A stretch of 64,000 bases of DNA from Pithys albifrons albifrons. Its lineage: Eukaryota; Chordata; Aves; Passeriformes; Thamnophilidae. The stretch spans positions 18,433,066 to 18,497,065 of the forward strand of contig NC_092467.1 in NCBI RefSeq assembly GCF_047495875.1, read 5' to 3'. A program made the position numbers and the translations under genes. The notes beneath the pieces were generated by a model. It saw only the letters and a program-made list of their open reading frames with translations, was not told the origin of the DNA and made no database searches. Shown piece after piece: positions 48,766 through 62,200 of the stretch (position 1 is the first letter of the stretch; each line of letters starts with the position of its first letter).

Positions 48766-51700
48766 GAACTCTGCAGCTAATGGTTTAACCATCCCTGGAT
48801 CCAGCTCAGAACACCATCCAATTAAAGACTAGGCCCTTAGGTCACAGTAATAAAAAGCACAATGATCTTTCTGATTCCCAGCCATGTCACTGCAACTGTG
48901 CAGCTGCCGCCTCCTAACAGAGGCAAGGGGACAGCAAGCAGCCCCCACGCAGCCTCAGTGTTGGCAGCACCCATGTCCACAGCCCCCTTTCCCCATGCCT
49001 GCCGAGACCCCATAGCAGTGTGGCACAGGCAGAGGTCCTGCCTCTGCCATGGCCTTGGGCAGCCAGCTCCAAGTCCTGTTTGCAGAGTGGGTTCTGAGGG
49101 GGTGAGGCCAGGGCCCTGTCACTGGCACCATGCTACAGGGCTCTCTGGCAACACAGAACTTCAGTCATTTGTTGGCCAGGCCATTCCATATGTTAGTGCC
49201 AACAAAAAAACCTTTCTGTCTGATCTTGCCATGCCTCAATTTTCCCCCTTATAAACCAGAGCTAAATCCTTTTTTTTAACTGTATGATAGCACTGTAAAA
49301 ATCCAGTGCTGTTTCCATTATTCTCATCTCCGAATATCCATCCTTCTGCAACATATTATCTAATTTCTATCCCCTAATAGGCTCAACTGCTTTTCCATCA
49401 CCCTTCTGTGGTAGTGCACATCTTCAAATACTGCTTAGAGAAGAAAACAAAGTGATTGTGACTAAAAAACCAAAGCTTTTTGCAAACTTTTCCCTCAAAC
49501 ATTGTCCACTATGCCCTAAGTGACACTGGGGAGCACTGGCATCACCCTCTGCTAAGGTACAGCACGCAGACGGGGACAGATACAACCACCCCCCCCCAGT
49601 CCTGGGACAGACTGCTCTGGCAGCCACTGGCCTCCCACACCATCAGTGTTAATGCACAGTCAACTTCACAAGAAGGAAAAGGATTAGCAGCACTTCTGGT
49701 CAAAGCAAAAGAGATAGCACGAGTTCAAAATTACTTTCCTATGGCCACACAGGAAATGTGCAGTGAGATGGAGAGTATGACCGGAGACTTGTGACCACAG
49801 CTCATGCTGGGCACGGCAAAGGGGCACCCTGTCAGCACTGGTGGAAGGGCACAGGCACACACGTCTGAGATACAGAGTGAGCTTAATGCCTTTCCTTGGC
49901 ATAACACATCAGCAATGTGGTTGCAACTGGCCTAAAAGGTGAAATAAAAGTGAACTCTCTTAGAACTTGCACTGACTTTCTTTGCTTTGGTCTTTCTTTC
50001 TCGTAAGTAGAGCAGTACTTAAATGTAGTGAACCAAACCTTAAAAAGAAAATAAATTCTTACATCTATTTTTCAAAAAAACCCACAAAACAGGTCTTTTG
50101 CCTTCCAAGAGAGTCTTCTGCAACACATAGCCACAGAGGCTCTGGCCCCTGTGTGTGCTGAGAGCCGGTGACAGGCAGGAGCAGTTCTAGGCAGGAACTG
50201 ATTTCAGTGGTTTTCCAATGCATTAGCACAGACCTAAAGCTCCCTGCCTGAGAGGATGGAGGCATCAGGGCAAACACAGGAAACACATGACACCTACAAA
50301 GAGGCCAAAGGAGGTAGCAAAGCTGTGGGACTCTGCTGGGTTGGCGGGGAGGGGATTGCTTGGAAACCCTTGCAATGGCAGCACACTCCCGGTGTGTACC
50401 ACAGATGTCACATGCCCTGGACATAAAGATTCTTCTATTGCCATAAAAAGGGAAAAACTTAGTTTGAAGAGGAAGGGGGAGGGGAGAAAAGAGATGTAGA
50501 AACAAACAAAGTTTTATGAGGAGAGCTGAAGAGCACTCAGCCTGTAAAACAGCCTGTGGTACCGTCAGGTCACCACTGGGCAAAGGTACCTCACAATGGT
50601 GAATAATCAGGTTTTATGAGAGGGATACCACTGTCAACAGGTGATTGAATAGCTTTTTGCATGACGGACCTTGCAACGGATCAGCAAAGGGAAAGACAGA
50701 GACGGCCATTTACCTTGACATGCTTCTTCTACACAAGCCAAACTAATTGCACACGTCAAAAGGAAAAGGCAACGCATGGCTTTCATCCGCTCCTGATAAC
50801 AATCAGATAGGGCTCTTCCTGTCTTCTCCAGCAGCCCTTCCTCCAGCATAGCATGCAGAGGAGGAAGAAAATACAGCTTTGAAGGTCAGGTAATGGCCTA
50901 ATTAAAGCAGAATTCCAACTCAAATGCTGTGGCCCTGCCCTTTTAAAGCACAGCACTGGGTCAGGCTGTCAGTTGTGGTTTAGTGCACTGGTGCTGTTAG
51001 CACACCCCTAGTAATATGCTCTTTGGCTTAACGTGGGTCATTTGACAAGGGGGCTTCTAAATAATTGCAGCAAGTGTAAAGAGATGCGTTAAATTTAAAG
51101 CAGTTACTGCCCTGTGAAGGACACCCACCCCCAGCCCTGCTGGAGATGGGGAGAGCTTTCAGAGGTCATAAGAGCAAGCCTCCCCTACAAAAACTAAAGC
51201 ACAGAGTGGGTGGTCAGGGACGGAGAGAACAGTAAAATGGCCTTTGCAGCAGTGGCCAGTCAGAGTTTAAATCTGTTACTTGTCCAGAGTCTCAAAAAAT
51301 TGTGCAGTGGCCCTGTGGGTATGGAAAGCCCTGGGAGCATGGCCCTCTAAAGCAGAGGTGATGTTACAGCCCTCAGCTTGCACAGGCATGTATTTATGGT
51401 CCAATGGTATTTGTTTGGAGTGTAGGGGAAGATAATACTCCTTTTGACAGTTTTACTGCATGGCAAGGGCACAGGTTCTTTTGGGCATGTTTTAGTTATA
51501 CATAGGCCTGAATATATACCAAAAAATGAAGCTCTTTTGGCATGATCTCAGACCATTTTGTATGACTAGTCCTTGCTAGGGCAGAGGAAGATCGCTTGCT
51601 TTATTTTTCAAAATGAAGTAAAATAACCTTTTTTCTACCCTGCTAAATATAATAGTTTGGGCAAGAGGGATGTTGGTCTGCGAACACAAATTCTAATATG

Positions 51701-54675
51701 TTGCTTTTTTGTCTCCCTAACTCTTCCCACCAGCTGCATACTTCACAAGGCTATCTGAAGCATTCACTAGATAGGACTCTGAAACACTATTCCTAATAGT
51801 TACAGATGTCCAAAAGGATCAGATCACTTTCTCTGATCTTTTTCTCCTTGTTTTTTAAAGTATTTAATATAGCAGACAAAGAAGGTAATTGTGGCATTTC
51901 TCTTCCCTAATCACAGAAACCCTCAGAAGCAAGAATCAGACCTTGGGGGAGAAAAGCAGGTGCAATTGCTGCACTGTAATCCCCTAAGGCTGCCAGCACA
52001 GACAGCTGTTCCTGTTCTGACTCTTTTCCAAATGAGTCAAAGGAGTTAGTTCCAACTTTCAGAAAGTTGTTGTATGTTGCTTTATTTCCCACTTCAGGGG
52101 CTAGGATTCATTCTGGACCCCCACATAACAACATCTTCTTCCCTGATATGGGTAAATTCAGCAAGTTTGAGGAATTCATAACTCATGACCACTGATGCAA
52201 ATACAGACCTCTCCTGACATCCACACCTGTTCTTTGACCCTTTATGGTGCCTGAAATGTGACAGGGGAATACAAAAATTAAATTCTGTATTAAGACATAA
52301 ATTATTATTTTATTATATTAAAATGCTAAAAGTTAGTACACATTATTGGAGAACATTAGAAGGTCATATGGGCATAAGATTAGCACAGAGACATAGTAGG
52401 AGCCTGTGCAGGGCTCAGGAGGTCTCAGCTGAATTCCTGGCTCCCACACAATGGTCTTACATAGCTGTAGGCAACTCACCTATACCAACACCCCTGCTAT
52501 ATTGGCAGGCACCACACTCTTGTCTTAGGAGTGTAATGGAAAGTCCAATCTTGCTGTTTTCTCAGCACGGACCAGTATCAAAGCACTTCAATGAGCAGAC
52601 CCACTAGGTGAAGGCCTCATTCCTCAAAACTGTTCCTGGCTGCAGTACCTGACAGCAGTGTTCCCACTGCTGGCAGAATCAGGAACCCAGTGAGCCATTC
52701 CCTCCCTGGCACAGGGCAGGCCTGCTGAAGTGCCAGCCAGCCCATGCTGTAGCTGGGTGAGGTGTGAGCAGCAAGGATCAGAAGATGCAGTTTCTCAGGA
52801 CAGGTAAATCTCACCTGTGTTCCAGAGCCTTATGTCTGACACAGGGCAACAGTACCAGATTTTCTAACAAAAATATTGGAAAGAATAAGGGAACTTTATT
52901 CAATATTACCCAATAACAGTCAGACATTATGGCAGCCACAAGCTCATAATTCTTACCAATACAGTCTTCCTTTTAATCTGCAGCACTATTGGTTTATGTG
53001 CTAATAAAAATATTTATGTGCAATAATACTAACACAGCTCTTTATCTAATTGATCTACAAAGAACAAGCATCTATACTGCTCCCAAATAGGAAAAGAAAG
53101 TTCTTACCTGATGGAGACATTTTTCTCTGCTGGATAGATGGTGATGACAACAGATACCCAGAGATGAGTAGAAAGACGAGATGAGCAAGATGCAACAATT
53201 CACATCTGGCATCTACGTTTGTCTACTTGTTTTGCACGTGCAGGGTGAAACATCTGTCTCTGGTGAGTAACTGTGAGGAGGTTACTTAAACTTCTCAGTT
53301 ATACTCTGTGTCATCTAAGAGACTGGAAAACCATCATTCCTAAAACCAGACACCAATATTCCACAACTAACCTCTCTCCTGCTTTTCAACAGACAAGTCT
53401 TCGCTCAGCAGCCAGTACTGCCCATCACTTGGATATTCCTCATAAAAAACTGAGACATGAACAAATGCTGCTAATAAATCTCACTATTTGCTGCAGTTCT
53501 AGAGAGCTGATGCATCAACAATTGAAGGCTAGAAACCAATCTGCAGGACCCTAGAAAACACTCCTAATCTGAAGGGACGTTCAGAGAGTGGAATCCTATC
53601 AATTTTGAAGTGATTTGGGTAAGGATTGGCCCCAGCTTTAGGCAGGGGGGAAATTTGGCTTTGTTTTTAATTTATATTGTTTGAATCTGGTTTCTCAAAA
53701 ATCTGTTGCTGTCCTGTTTTTTTGTGGCAGCAACACCACATGAAAACCAACTACTTAATCCTGATTTGGGAAAAACAGTAGTACGGGGTTCTTTTTGATT
53801 TATATGGAAAGAGGAAACCACTCTGGGCTAAAAAGTCTACAGTCATCAGAAGCATTGCTTTGCCTTCAAAGACTTAAACACAAGGCTCCCAAATGATTGA
53901 TGTTCCTAAATCACACTTTTCTTGCAGATGTGGTTACAGAAGAGAATATGAAGAGGATTTTTAAAAAAACTGCTAGAAATGCATGTATATATTTTCATGA
54001 CAAGGAATGAAACAACAGAAAACAAATTTCTGTGTGGTTTTAAAGAACAAAGTCAACAATTATAAATTCAGATGCCAAAGTCTTGACCCATGTCCTACCT
54101 TGGCATCAAAACTAAATATTCTGCTTTCCTAGAAAGTTACTGATATTTCTTCAAACTGGGGAAAAAAAAACCACCAAAAAAACCCCAAAAACCAAACCCA
54201 TGAATAATTTATTACATAACCACAAATTAATAAAAATACCTAAATTCAGGCTCCACATTTGAAAAATTGACAAATACTGTCAACAAATAGTTTTTATTGC
54301 TTTTAGCTATGGAGTATCACATACTGTAAGAAACCTTAGAATATCCTCTATGGCTGTGATACCCAGGTCCCCATTTCCTTGTTTTCTGGAGTATCTTTGG
54401 AATCTGACAGTAAGTCTTCCAATTATCAATCATTATTTCAATTTGAATAAACAAAATGAGAGTGCCATGGGGGAGAGTCTACCAGTGCAGCTACAGAGAA
54501 AAGCACATTCTTTTCAGTTTTTGAACACATCTTTTTCGTGCATGTAAGAAAGGACAAGAAAGGGTTTAAATCACCACACATAAGCCGTGGACATAAAATG
54601 ATGAAAGAAATTTGAACAACCATCTATGAACATCTATGATAAACTATGAAGACATCAGGGTTTCTCCCTCTTCTC
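48766..54675. other. Intergenic DNA, no gene recognised
   Basis: About 6 kb with only chance-like ORFs. The longest is 172 codons at 50065-50583 (minus), without domain or credible composition. A run of nine C lies at 49589-49597. An A/C-rich low-complexity stretch lies at about 54163-54200. Confidence 0.55.
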
Positions 54676-55266
54676 TCAGTTGCAAGGCAAATAATTGTCT
54701 TGGAAACCACTGTTGTCAAAAGAGCAACAAGCTTTAATATCAGGATCTTTCATTGCAGAAAGCTCTATTAAATCTGTTTCCTGATTTCTTGAACCGAGTA
54801 CAGCCCCAACTGGACTGCTCAACGTATATTGAGAGGCTGTTTCACAAAGCAGCTGGGTTTTGAAAGCATGTTCAGGCATCTGCCTGGGCATGCTTTGCTC
54901 CCTCTGTCTACCGAGAGGGTTTGCAAATTTGTCTTCCAAAGCTGCCTTTGAATTTTTTTGGCTTTGTAATTCACGCTCCATTTTCCTTAGTATGATGAAG
55001 TGATGAGAACTAGGACTCTGTTTGAGTAGACACACACACACATTTATATGTAAGAGAACATTCCTGGATGGGTGAGTTGGGAAGGAGGGGCATGGAACCA
55101 AAGATACATGTGAGCTAACTGCAAAGCTTTCTTTAATAAAACCTGATGATTGCAGCCTGATTCTCATCTTGTCAGACACTTCTCCTGCACAAAGAGTTAA
55201 AAAAATCTCCCCCTCAGACCTGAAAGTTAAATATCCTTGCAAGACACATGGGGTAAATGTACCCAA
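54676..55266 (-). CDS. 196-codon ORF, possible lineage-specific terminal exon
   Basis: This is the longest open frame in the window. I do not recognise the protein. The C-terminal ~110 residues are hydrophilic and more protein-like than neighbouring ORFs: a short charged stretch with RKMERELQSQKNSKAALEDK that could form a helix, then a serine- and acid-containing tail ending in DNSGFQDNYLPCN. The N-terminal part looks like noncoding translation and includes a dinucleotide repeat read as VCVC. A possible splice acceptor AG lies at 55018-55019 (minus), which would leave an exon encoding the last ~113 residues. Its pyrimidine tract is poor. A minus-strand AATAAA lies at 54293-54298, about 380 nt past the stop. 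An ORF this long is not very unlikely by chance in 64 kb, so I rate it low. Confidence 0.15.
   Translation of the reverse strand: MGTFTPCVLQGYLTFRSEGEIFLTLCAGEVSDKMRIRLQSSGFIKESFAVSSHVSLVPCPSFPTHPSRNVLLHINVCVCLLKQSPSSHHFIILRKMERELQSQKNSKAALEDKFANPLGRQREQSMPRQMPEHAFKTQLLCETASQYTLSSPVGAVLGSRNQETDLIELSAMKDPDIKACCSFDNSGFQDNYLPCN
55030..55042 (+). repeat. Short AC microsatellite
   Basis: Six AC units lie inside the 196-codon ORF, weakening the case that its N-terminal half is coding. Confidence 0.8.
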
Positions 55267-58200
55267 ACTGTTGCAGCACTCTCACTATAAATCACAAGCT
55301 AATTCAACACAGTATACAAGTGCTGCCTCCAACACACAGGACGGGGACCTCCATTGCCACAGGCTCTCAAAGGTGATCCTGAGTAAACACCAAGTTTGAT
55401 AAACTCCATACTGGAACATGATCTCATGTCCTATAACAATACCTGTAAGATAAGACTTGTCCTTTGCAAGGCTTGTGGAGGAATGAAAACCACTACACTA
55501 TCACACAGAGCCAGCTGAGAAACAGGAGAGTCTGAACACAGATGTCATACACTCATTCACATTTTTCCATACACTTGGGGGAAAAAACAATAAAAGGCCA
55601 CAGACAAAGATTGTTTGCTGGGGTGGGGAGGGCACTGATGTGTTCCTGTTTTGCTCTTTTTAAGGGGAAAATTCCCTGTTTGTCTTAAGAAAAAAAACCA
55701 ACCCAAAACCTTGTTGAAAAATTTTGTGGAAAAACAATGTTTACAGCAATTTTTGCTAAACGTAAAACTCAGACTTCCAATCATCTTTCTGAAGTAGCCT
55801 TTAGTATTAACAGATGTCTGGTTGGAATCTGCCTGAGCTGGTGAGCTCATTCTGAATGGACACCAAAAAAAGTGCACAGTTTTTGCTCCACATAATCTGA
55901 GTGTAAGATGCTTTCTCCCAGTTTAAGGACTTGACTTCTCTCATGAAATTATTGTTTTATCTTCAAGAAGCAAAGACCTCAAATGCAGAGCAGACAAGCC
56001 TGCATTCAATGTAATTTGCTTTTCCAGATCTATAGCTTAGCTATAAGTAGTACTGGACTAAAGTGCTGGAAGAAGGTATTTGGTCTGAGATTATAAATAG
56101 GAGACATTCCATTTGTCCATGTACAGGCCTTGCTTATAATAGCAGTAGCCTTGATGGCTGCAACTATGAGTTCATTAACTCAGTCAAGAGAAGGCACTGA
56201 AGATCCAAAGCAGATAATTAGGCCAGAGATAGCCATCATAGCTGTTAATTTAAGCAATTACTGCAATTTATAATGGTTATATTTCTGCCTGCACTTTCCT
56301 CTGTGTTCTTTATATACTCTCTTCGCAGACATAAATACACCCTTTCCCACCATCGACCGCTTTACCCAAGGATCGCCCATATATCCACTGGTTGTTGCAC
56401 ACAGCCAGCCTGGAACTGCACAAGCCTCTAGCAGTTAAGCATTCCTTTTCCTCTTGCCAATTCTCCAAGTCACACAACATTTTAAAAGTTATTCAATTCT
56501 AAATAAAGGAGATTAAGGATGCCAAATTCTATTCAGTGCTAAAAACAGCAATCAATATTTGTCAAGACAATAATAATGGGTTTTGGGCCAGAAGACTGCT
56601 ATTCTCTAGACTAGTTTTTTTCTCTTTTTTGGTAAAGAAACAGTTCATAATACTTTCCAGCAACTGCTGCATCAAACTCAGAGTTCTGGTCAAGTTAGAG
56701 CATTTAAATTATCATACCAAATTAGGTATGTTTCTCTTTCAAAATAGAACAGTGTTTTTTCTTATTAATACTGAAACAAAACTTGAAACAACACGTGCAT
56801 ATATACAGCAAGGCAGCAAACCATTTCTTAAACCATCAGAGGAATGCATTCTGGAACTATAACCACAATTCCCATATATCACCATTTTAACCTATTTTGT
56901 TTTGAGGGGTTTTTTAATAGGAAGATTATTCTCTGTGCAATTATTTTGACAATCATATTTATTATGAGAAGTCAATGTCTGTGTGCAGCAAATCTTAGTG
57001 GATTCAGGATCAGCCTTGTAAATGTGCAGAGGCTGTTTATCACAGTATTTTCCATTTTTATGAGGATGCAGTTGGTTATTATGACAAGGTGAAAGGTCTC
57101 AAAGCCTTCATTTTTAGGCCACAGGTGTTCTTTGTAGAGGTTTTTTTTAATAAAGAGTATTATTAGTCCTTTAAATTAACTCTTATTGAAAGTTACCACA
57201 TCTGTGTTATGTGGTAATGAAGCCAGGGAGGAGGTCATAGCAGGGGACTTGTGCTTGAAGAAAACATCTGGACGTTGCTTTGACATTCACTAGCAACTTC
57301 TTTTATTTTATTAAGAAGTAAGGAAATTATACTGAAATCAATTGCAAGAGGCAAACAATAAATAAAATGAAAATACAGGATCTGAAAAAAAAAAACCCTA
57401 GGCTGGAACAAAAATCCCCTTTCCACTCTCTTGTTCCCCTCCCATGAATTCCAACCAAGATTAAGTACCTGTGCAAATGGCAGCATCAGTTAAAAAATGG
57501 TTCAACCATTATTTAACATATACACTACAGTCATTATGTCTTTCACAGGAAAAGCTACTGTCATTTTAAATAAAGGTTTTCTTGCATGGCAACCTTTTTT
57601 GGCTGTCATTTTATTTACTACATCATTTCAGAGACAGGTACAGTGGCCTTAGGAAGTCCTGTACCTTTATATAGGCATTTTTTTCCTTCACTTCTCCCTC
57701 GCTGATATAAGCAGAGAGATTGTGTTTCCTGTGCACAATTACACCTATCACATCCACTCATGGTAGGACAGAAAAGTCTATTTTCAACAAAAAGGTGATT
57801 GAAAAGCCATCAAAAACATCAAATGGAAGTTGCTGAGTAACTACTGGATGGTTCTTAATCATCAAGACTGATAGCTAAATATTGAGGAACTTGGCTGGGT
57901 CAGAGGACTGTTCAGCTCCGCAGCACACAGTGAGGGACGTTCAGAGGGCAGTGGCTACAGGAGGCCTTGGAAACCCCAAACAGCAGCACATCCATGCTCA
58001 CTGCTTTTCTTGGTCTAAGTGCTGGCTTACAAATACAAATGACATTCCTGGTCTACTCAAGTTCTTATACCACTCTTAACACCACAGTAACAGAGGGTCT
58101 TCCCATATCAGTGGTCAGGACATTTGTTCCCTCAGGCAGGGAAGTGTGTAGCAATCCACTGCTTTAATGCCAGTTTTCTGTTCTCACAAATCTTGGCTTT

Positions 58201-59239
58201 AATATGAAGCCCTTTCCATTGACACTTCCTGCACAGTGTATACCCTCTGCAAACTTACTATATATCTGGTTAGAAAGCCCAGTTCAAATTTCAGAGGCCT
58301 ATAAATATATTTGGTTATAGCTATATGCAATTATTACAGACAAGCTACAGCTTGAGCTCCAGCTCACCCCTCCCCTTCCAAATCACAGTAACTGCCGACA
58401 AAGTTCACAATACTGCATAACATCTTCCAGATAAAAGCATTCAATGTGAATGTGACATGCAAATATTAAGACAGGACACCAGACTTCTTTTCTTTCCCCT
58501 TCCCACTGGGTCTTTTATTTTATAGCATTTGCATTAGGTAATCAACTGAAACACTTCAACAACAGAAAGCTGGCAGCATAGTGAGGAAAAACGGAGATTA
58601 TTTCTCAAACAGCTGTGACAAAATGGTTTCAAGTTGGAATAGTATTGCACAAACAAATCAGTTTACGGAGGGTGAGTGGGAGCAAGCATCTTCAACATGG
58701 ATTGTGAGGAAAAAAGGCACTATTTAGCTATGTGTGTGTTTAAAAAGAAAAAAGTCATGGAGCACAATCCATGTTTTTCAAAATTACATTCAGTACTGCT
58801 TTAGAAATGCTCACAAACCTGTCTCTTTTACAGAAGCTACAGAAAGCTGCTGATGTAAATATCAGACAGTACAAGTGCATGAACATTTATAATTATGCTC
58901 CAGAAACGTCTCAGGAAGAGGGCTCTTTCCCTAAATAGTGTTGCAAGGGTTACACAGTTGCATAGGCTTACAGTAAAGGAAGCATCCATCCAACTAAGCA
59001 GCCTTACATTTTCCTTCAGTTTAATCTCTAGTAGTCATAAAATATGCTCTGAGTTTGAAGAGCTAAATTGGTACTGCACTTGAATCAGGCTTTTCCACCG
59101 ACTGCTTAAGCAGCACAGACAGCATCATCCACACAACTTTTTGTCACATACACCTTTAGCAGGTAAGCTTAATGGAAAATTTTAACAGAAGTATGACAGA
59201 AAATAGCTGAATTCTCCCTGATATAAAATATAACTGCTC
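55267..59239. other. Intergenic DNA downstream of HS2ST1
   Basis: About 4 kb between the inferred 3' end of HS2ST1 and the 196-codon ORF. No recognised gene is present. A good-looking minus-strand splice acceptor (TTTTTTTGGTGTCCATTCAG, exon side starting at 55851) precedes a short open stretch, but I see no matching donor. Confidence 0.5.
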
Positions 59240-62200
59240 TAAGACCATCAAAAGCAAAAGTTTATTCCTGTAATGTAAAAATAGCTAGGTATCTTCAGAA
59301 AAACTAAATACCCAGAAAAGGCATTTCAAATGACCAAGATGGGCTGGTTCTTCATCTCCCATATTCTATGACTATAAATTTTCATGCCTGTTTGAAAATG
59401 AAGCCATGATCAGCATAGTAATAGAGAGACTGCTTGAAAATCCACCCAGAGCAAACAGGAATGTGCACAGGGGATGTTTTGCACCCTAGCCTTGAGTCTG
59501 CTTACAGATGCACTAACAAAGTAAGAGTGAAATTCTTGTTGCATGGCTGCAGAATTATTATGGGAAGGAGCTAAAAACACTGTAGCTCTCCTGTCAACAC
59601 TGCCCAGTGTATCACAAGGGCTCTGGGGCATGCTGTGGGTATGGCTATGCAGTCACCAGTGCAGCTGGACCTTGTGCCACTGGGCTGACAGCAGAGTTTC
59701 AACAGGGCTACAGTTTTGCACAAAATCTGGGCAGTAACCTCGTACAGAAAGTAAGGAACAGTGTAACAAAATCTACTCTCAACTATATATATAAATATAT
59801 GAGTATTTCAGCACCTTTCAAATGGACTTAGCCCTGCAAAAAGCCAATCTCGCTCCTCTGCACAGGGTACAGTGACTTCAGTTACAGATCCATCTTCAGG
59901 AGGCTGCACAGGGGTTCTGACCATACAACCTGCAAAACCAAAAATTCATGTATTGCTGCTTTCTACTATGAGTCATTAAGGGAAAATATATGAAATAAAT
60001 TATATTTATATACTATAAAATATTTTAATGGCAACAACTTGGATTGTTTTCATTTCCAAATAGAAGATGAATACAGTAGACTAATAAAAATCTGTAAAGC
60101 TCTTTTGCCTAAGTTGCCTTTTAGAAAATCCAGGTTTGTCAGTTCTGAATTCAAAGAATTCTTAAAAATTCACAGTTGACTTTAATGGTTGCACTAGATA
60201 AAAAATTAGAGAGTCTTGGTTCCTTCTGTGTTCTACACAGGATCACATTCTCAGAGCACATGTGGAATGAATAGTCTCCAATTGTTGCTAGCATTTTTAA
60301 AACATATTCCTAAAATTCTTGTTTGTCTCAACCTTGTAAGTTCATAGAAAGGAACAAGAAGTGATATTTGAATAAATAAAATGTGGTCTCTTACATGAAC
60401 CATGAAAAATATATTGCTTTTTTGAAAGTAAAAAAAATTTGCATTGTTCTATTATTTTTGTTATTGAAGACTCATAGTTAAGAAATTCTAAATCCTGGAA
60501 GGAAGAAAAAGAACCACAGCTTTTAAAATTGCTTGCAGAACAGGTTTCTGTAGACCCTACTGAAATCAGTAGAAGTTTCACCTATTGTTTTCTTTTCAAT
60601 ACAGAAGCATTTATCTACATACCTATTTCATTACTTGGATGAATATTTTGTATTTTCACTTAGTATACTCTTCTCTCTTAGAAGTGCTCTTCTGAAAATT
60701 TTGAAGGAGATGGAAGAAGGTAAACTGATCCAAATTATTCTGAAGGAAAACAAGATAGTCAAAATAAAATCTAACATAAAACTATTACCAAGTGGAAATC
60801 TTTCCTGGGATTATAAATATTATTTCCAAAAAAGTTACTGATTTTTAATGAAAACTTTTAGATCTCCATTAACTACTTCTTGTGAATGACTCCTCAGTTC
60901 CTTTCTTTAGTTAGGAAACATGTCTTCATGTGTGACCTGACATCCTATATCCAAACACGTTGGCATTATTTTTGGTGTCAATAGACAAGAGCTAGAACAG
61001 GAAGTCTTATGCATGGTTCATACTATATAAATGGTAAGCTTTGAGATGGGACTTCCCTGATTATTTGGGAAGAACAAAGAGAGATCTATTTTTAAAATTA
61101 GAAGGGAAAAATCTAAGAAAACAAAGAAGCTGCAAGATGTACTTGATAGTTTCTCGTTATCCTCCCTGTAACTGGGCTGTTGCTTTTGGCTGCAGACATC
61201 CAGTTTCACAGACCATTTTCCATTTCCTTTGTTTTCATTACAACAAGCTGGTTAAAGAAACTCCACTCCTTAATTTTAAACAGCCTTCAGCATCATCCCT
61301 TAAGAATTTAAACCTTTATCACCATTCCTTACTGTATCTCCTCAGTGCCTTCCCCCACCAAATCCTGTGAAAAGCACTTTAAGAAAAGGCAGGTGTAAGA
61401 TGTTTAAACACTCAGATCTTTAAGAAAATTCAATAGGAAACAAATTCTTGCACTTCTCTACTGCTATTTGCTATATTGCAGTGACCCCAAAACATCTGTT
61501 CTCAAATTTCAATTTACTTCATCTACCAGGTGTTTCACACTGCTAATGATGGCAACTCACAAATTTACAACAGTCACGTAAGGCAGTTACATAAATACAA
61601 TTATGTCAATCAAGTTCACTGCATCTTTCTCAACTAGACTACACATGACATTTTTCTTCTTGTTCTCTTACCCTAGTAAAAGGATGAAGACTACATTTCT
61701 GCAAAGAGAATCCCCGGACAACATTCTGGTATTGAAGTCAGAGAGGTCACTGAAGTGTGTTTCAGCAACGTCCAGCAGGTAACTCAACTAGGAAGTAGAT
61801 GGGATGTTTTTCACTTCACACGTAACAGAACTGGTGCAAAACCCCCACTTTAAACTAGTTACTTTAAACCTTTTGGTCCAAATACATAAAATAAGCAGTA
61901 TTTACAGCATTTTTTACTCTTTCTGTAAATGCAATGCTTTAAAACACGTTATAAAGCACCTCAGTAAAAATATTCTACAGATAAAAGTATTGAAGTAGTA
62001 GGAAAACCCTAGCCATACCACAGCTCACTAATAGAGTCATAATATGGATTCACCAATAGCTCAGTTTACAATTATTACAAAGAATCCATGGAGAAACTTA
62101 CTGAGTTCATGGTTTTTATACCACTGTGTAAGGATCAACTAGAATGCAGACAATACCAAATTTCTTTGTAGTTTTCCCAACCTCAGTCAGTGGTGGTAGA

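Noticed and set aside
50065..50583. 172-codon minus-strand ORF
   Set aside because: Rich in Cys, Leu, Pro and Ser with no domain, no good splice sites and no coding-like composition. Such a length is expected occasionally by chance in 64 kb.
59360..59375. ATTCTATGACTATA resembling a plus-strand CR1 3' end
   Set aside because: The upstream sequence shows none of the CR1 blocks, so the match to the short terminal repeat is probably chance.
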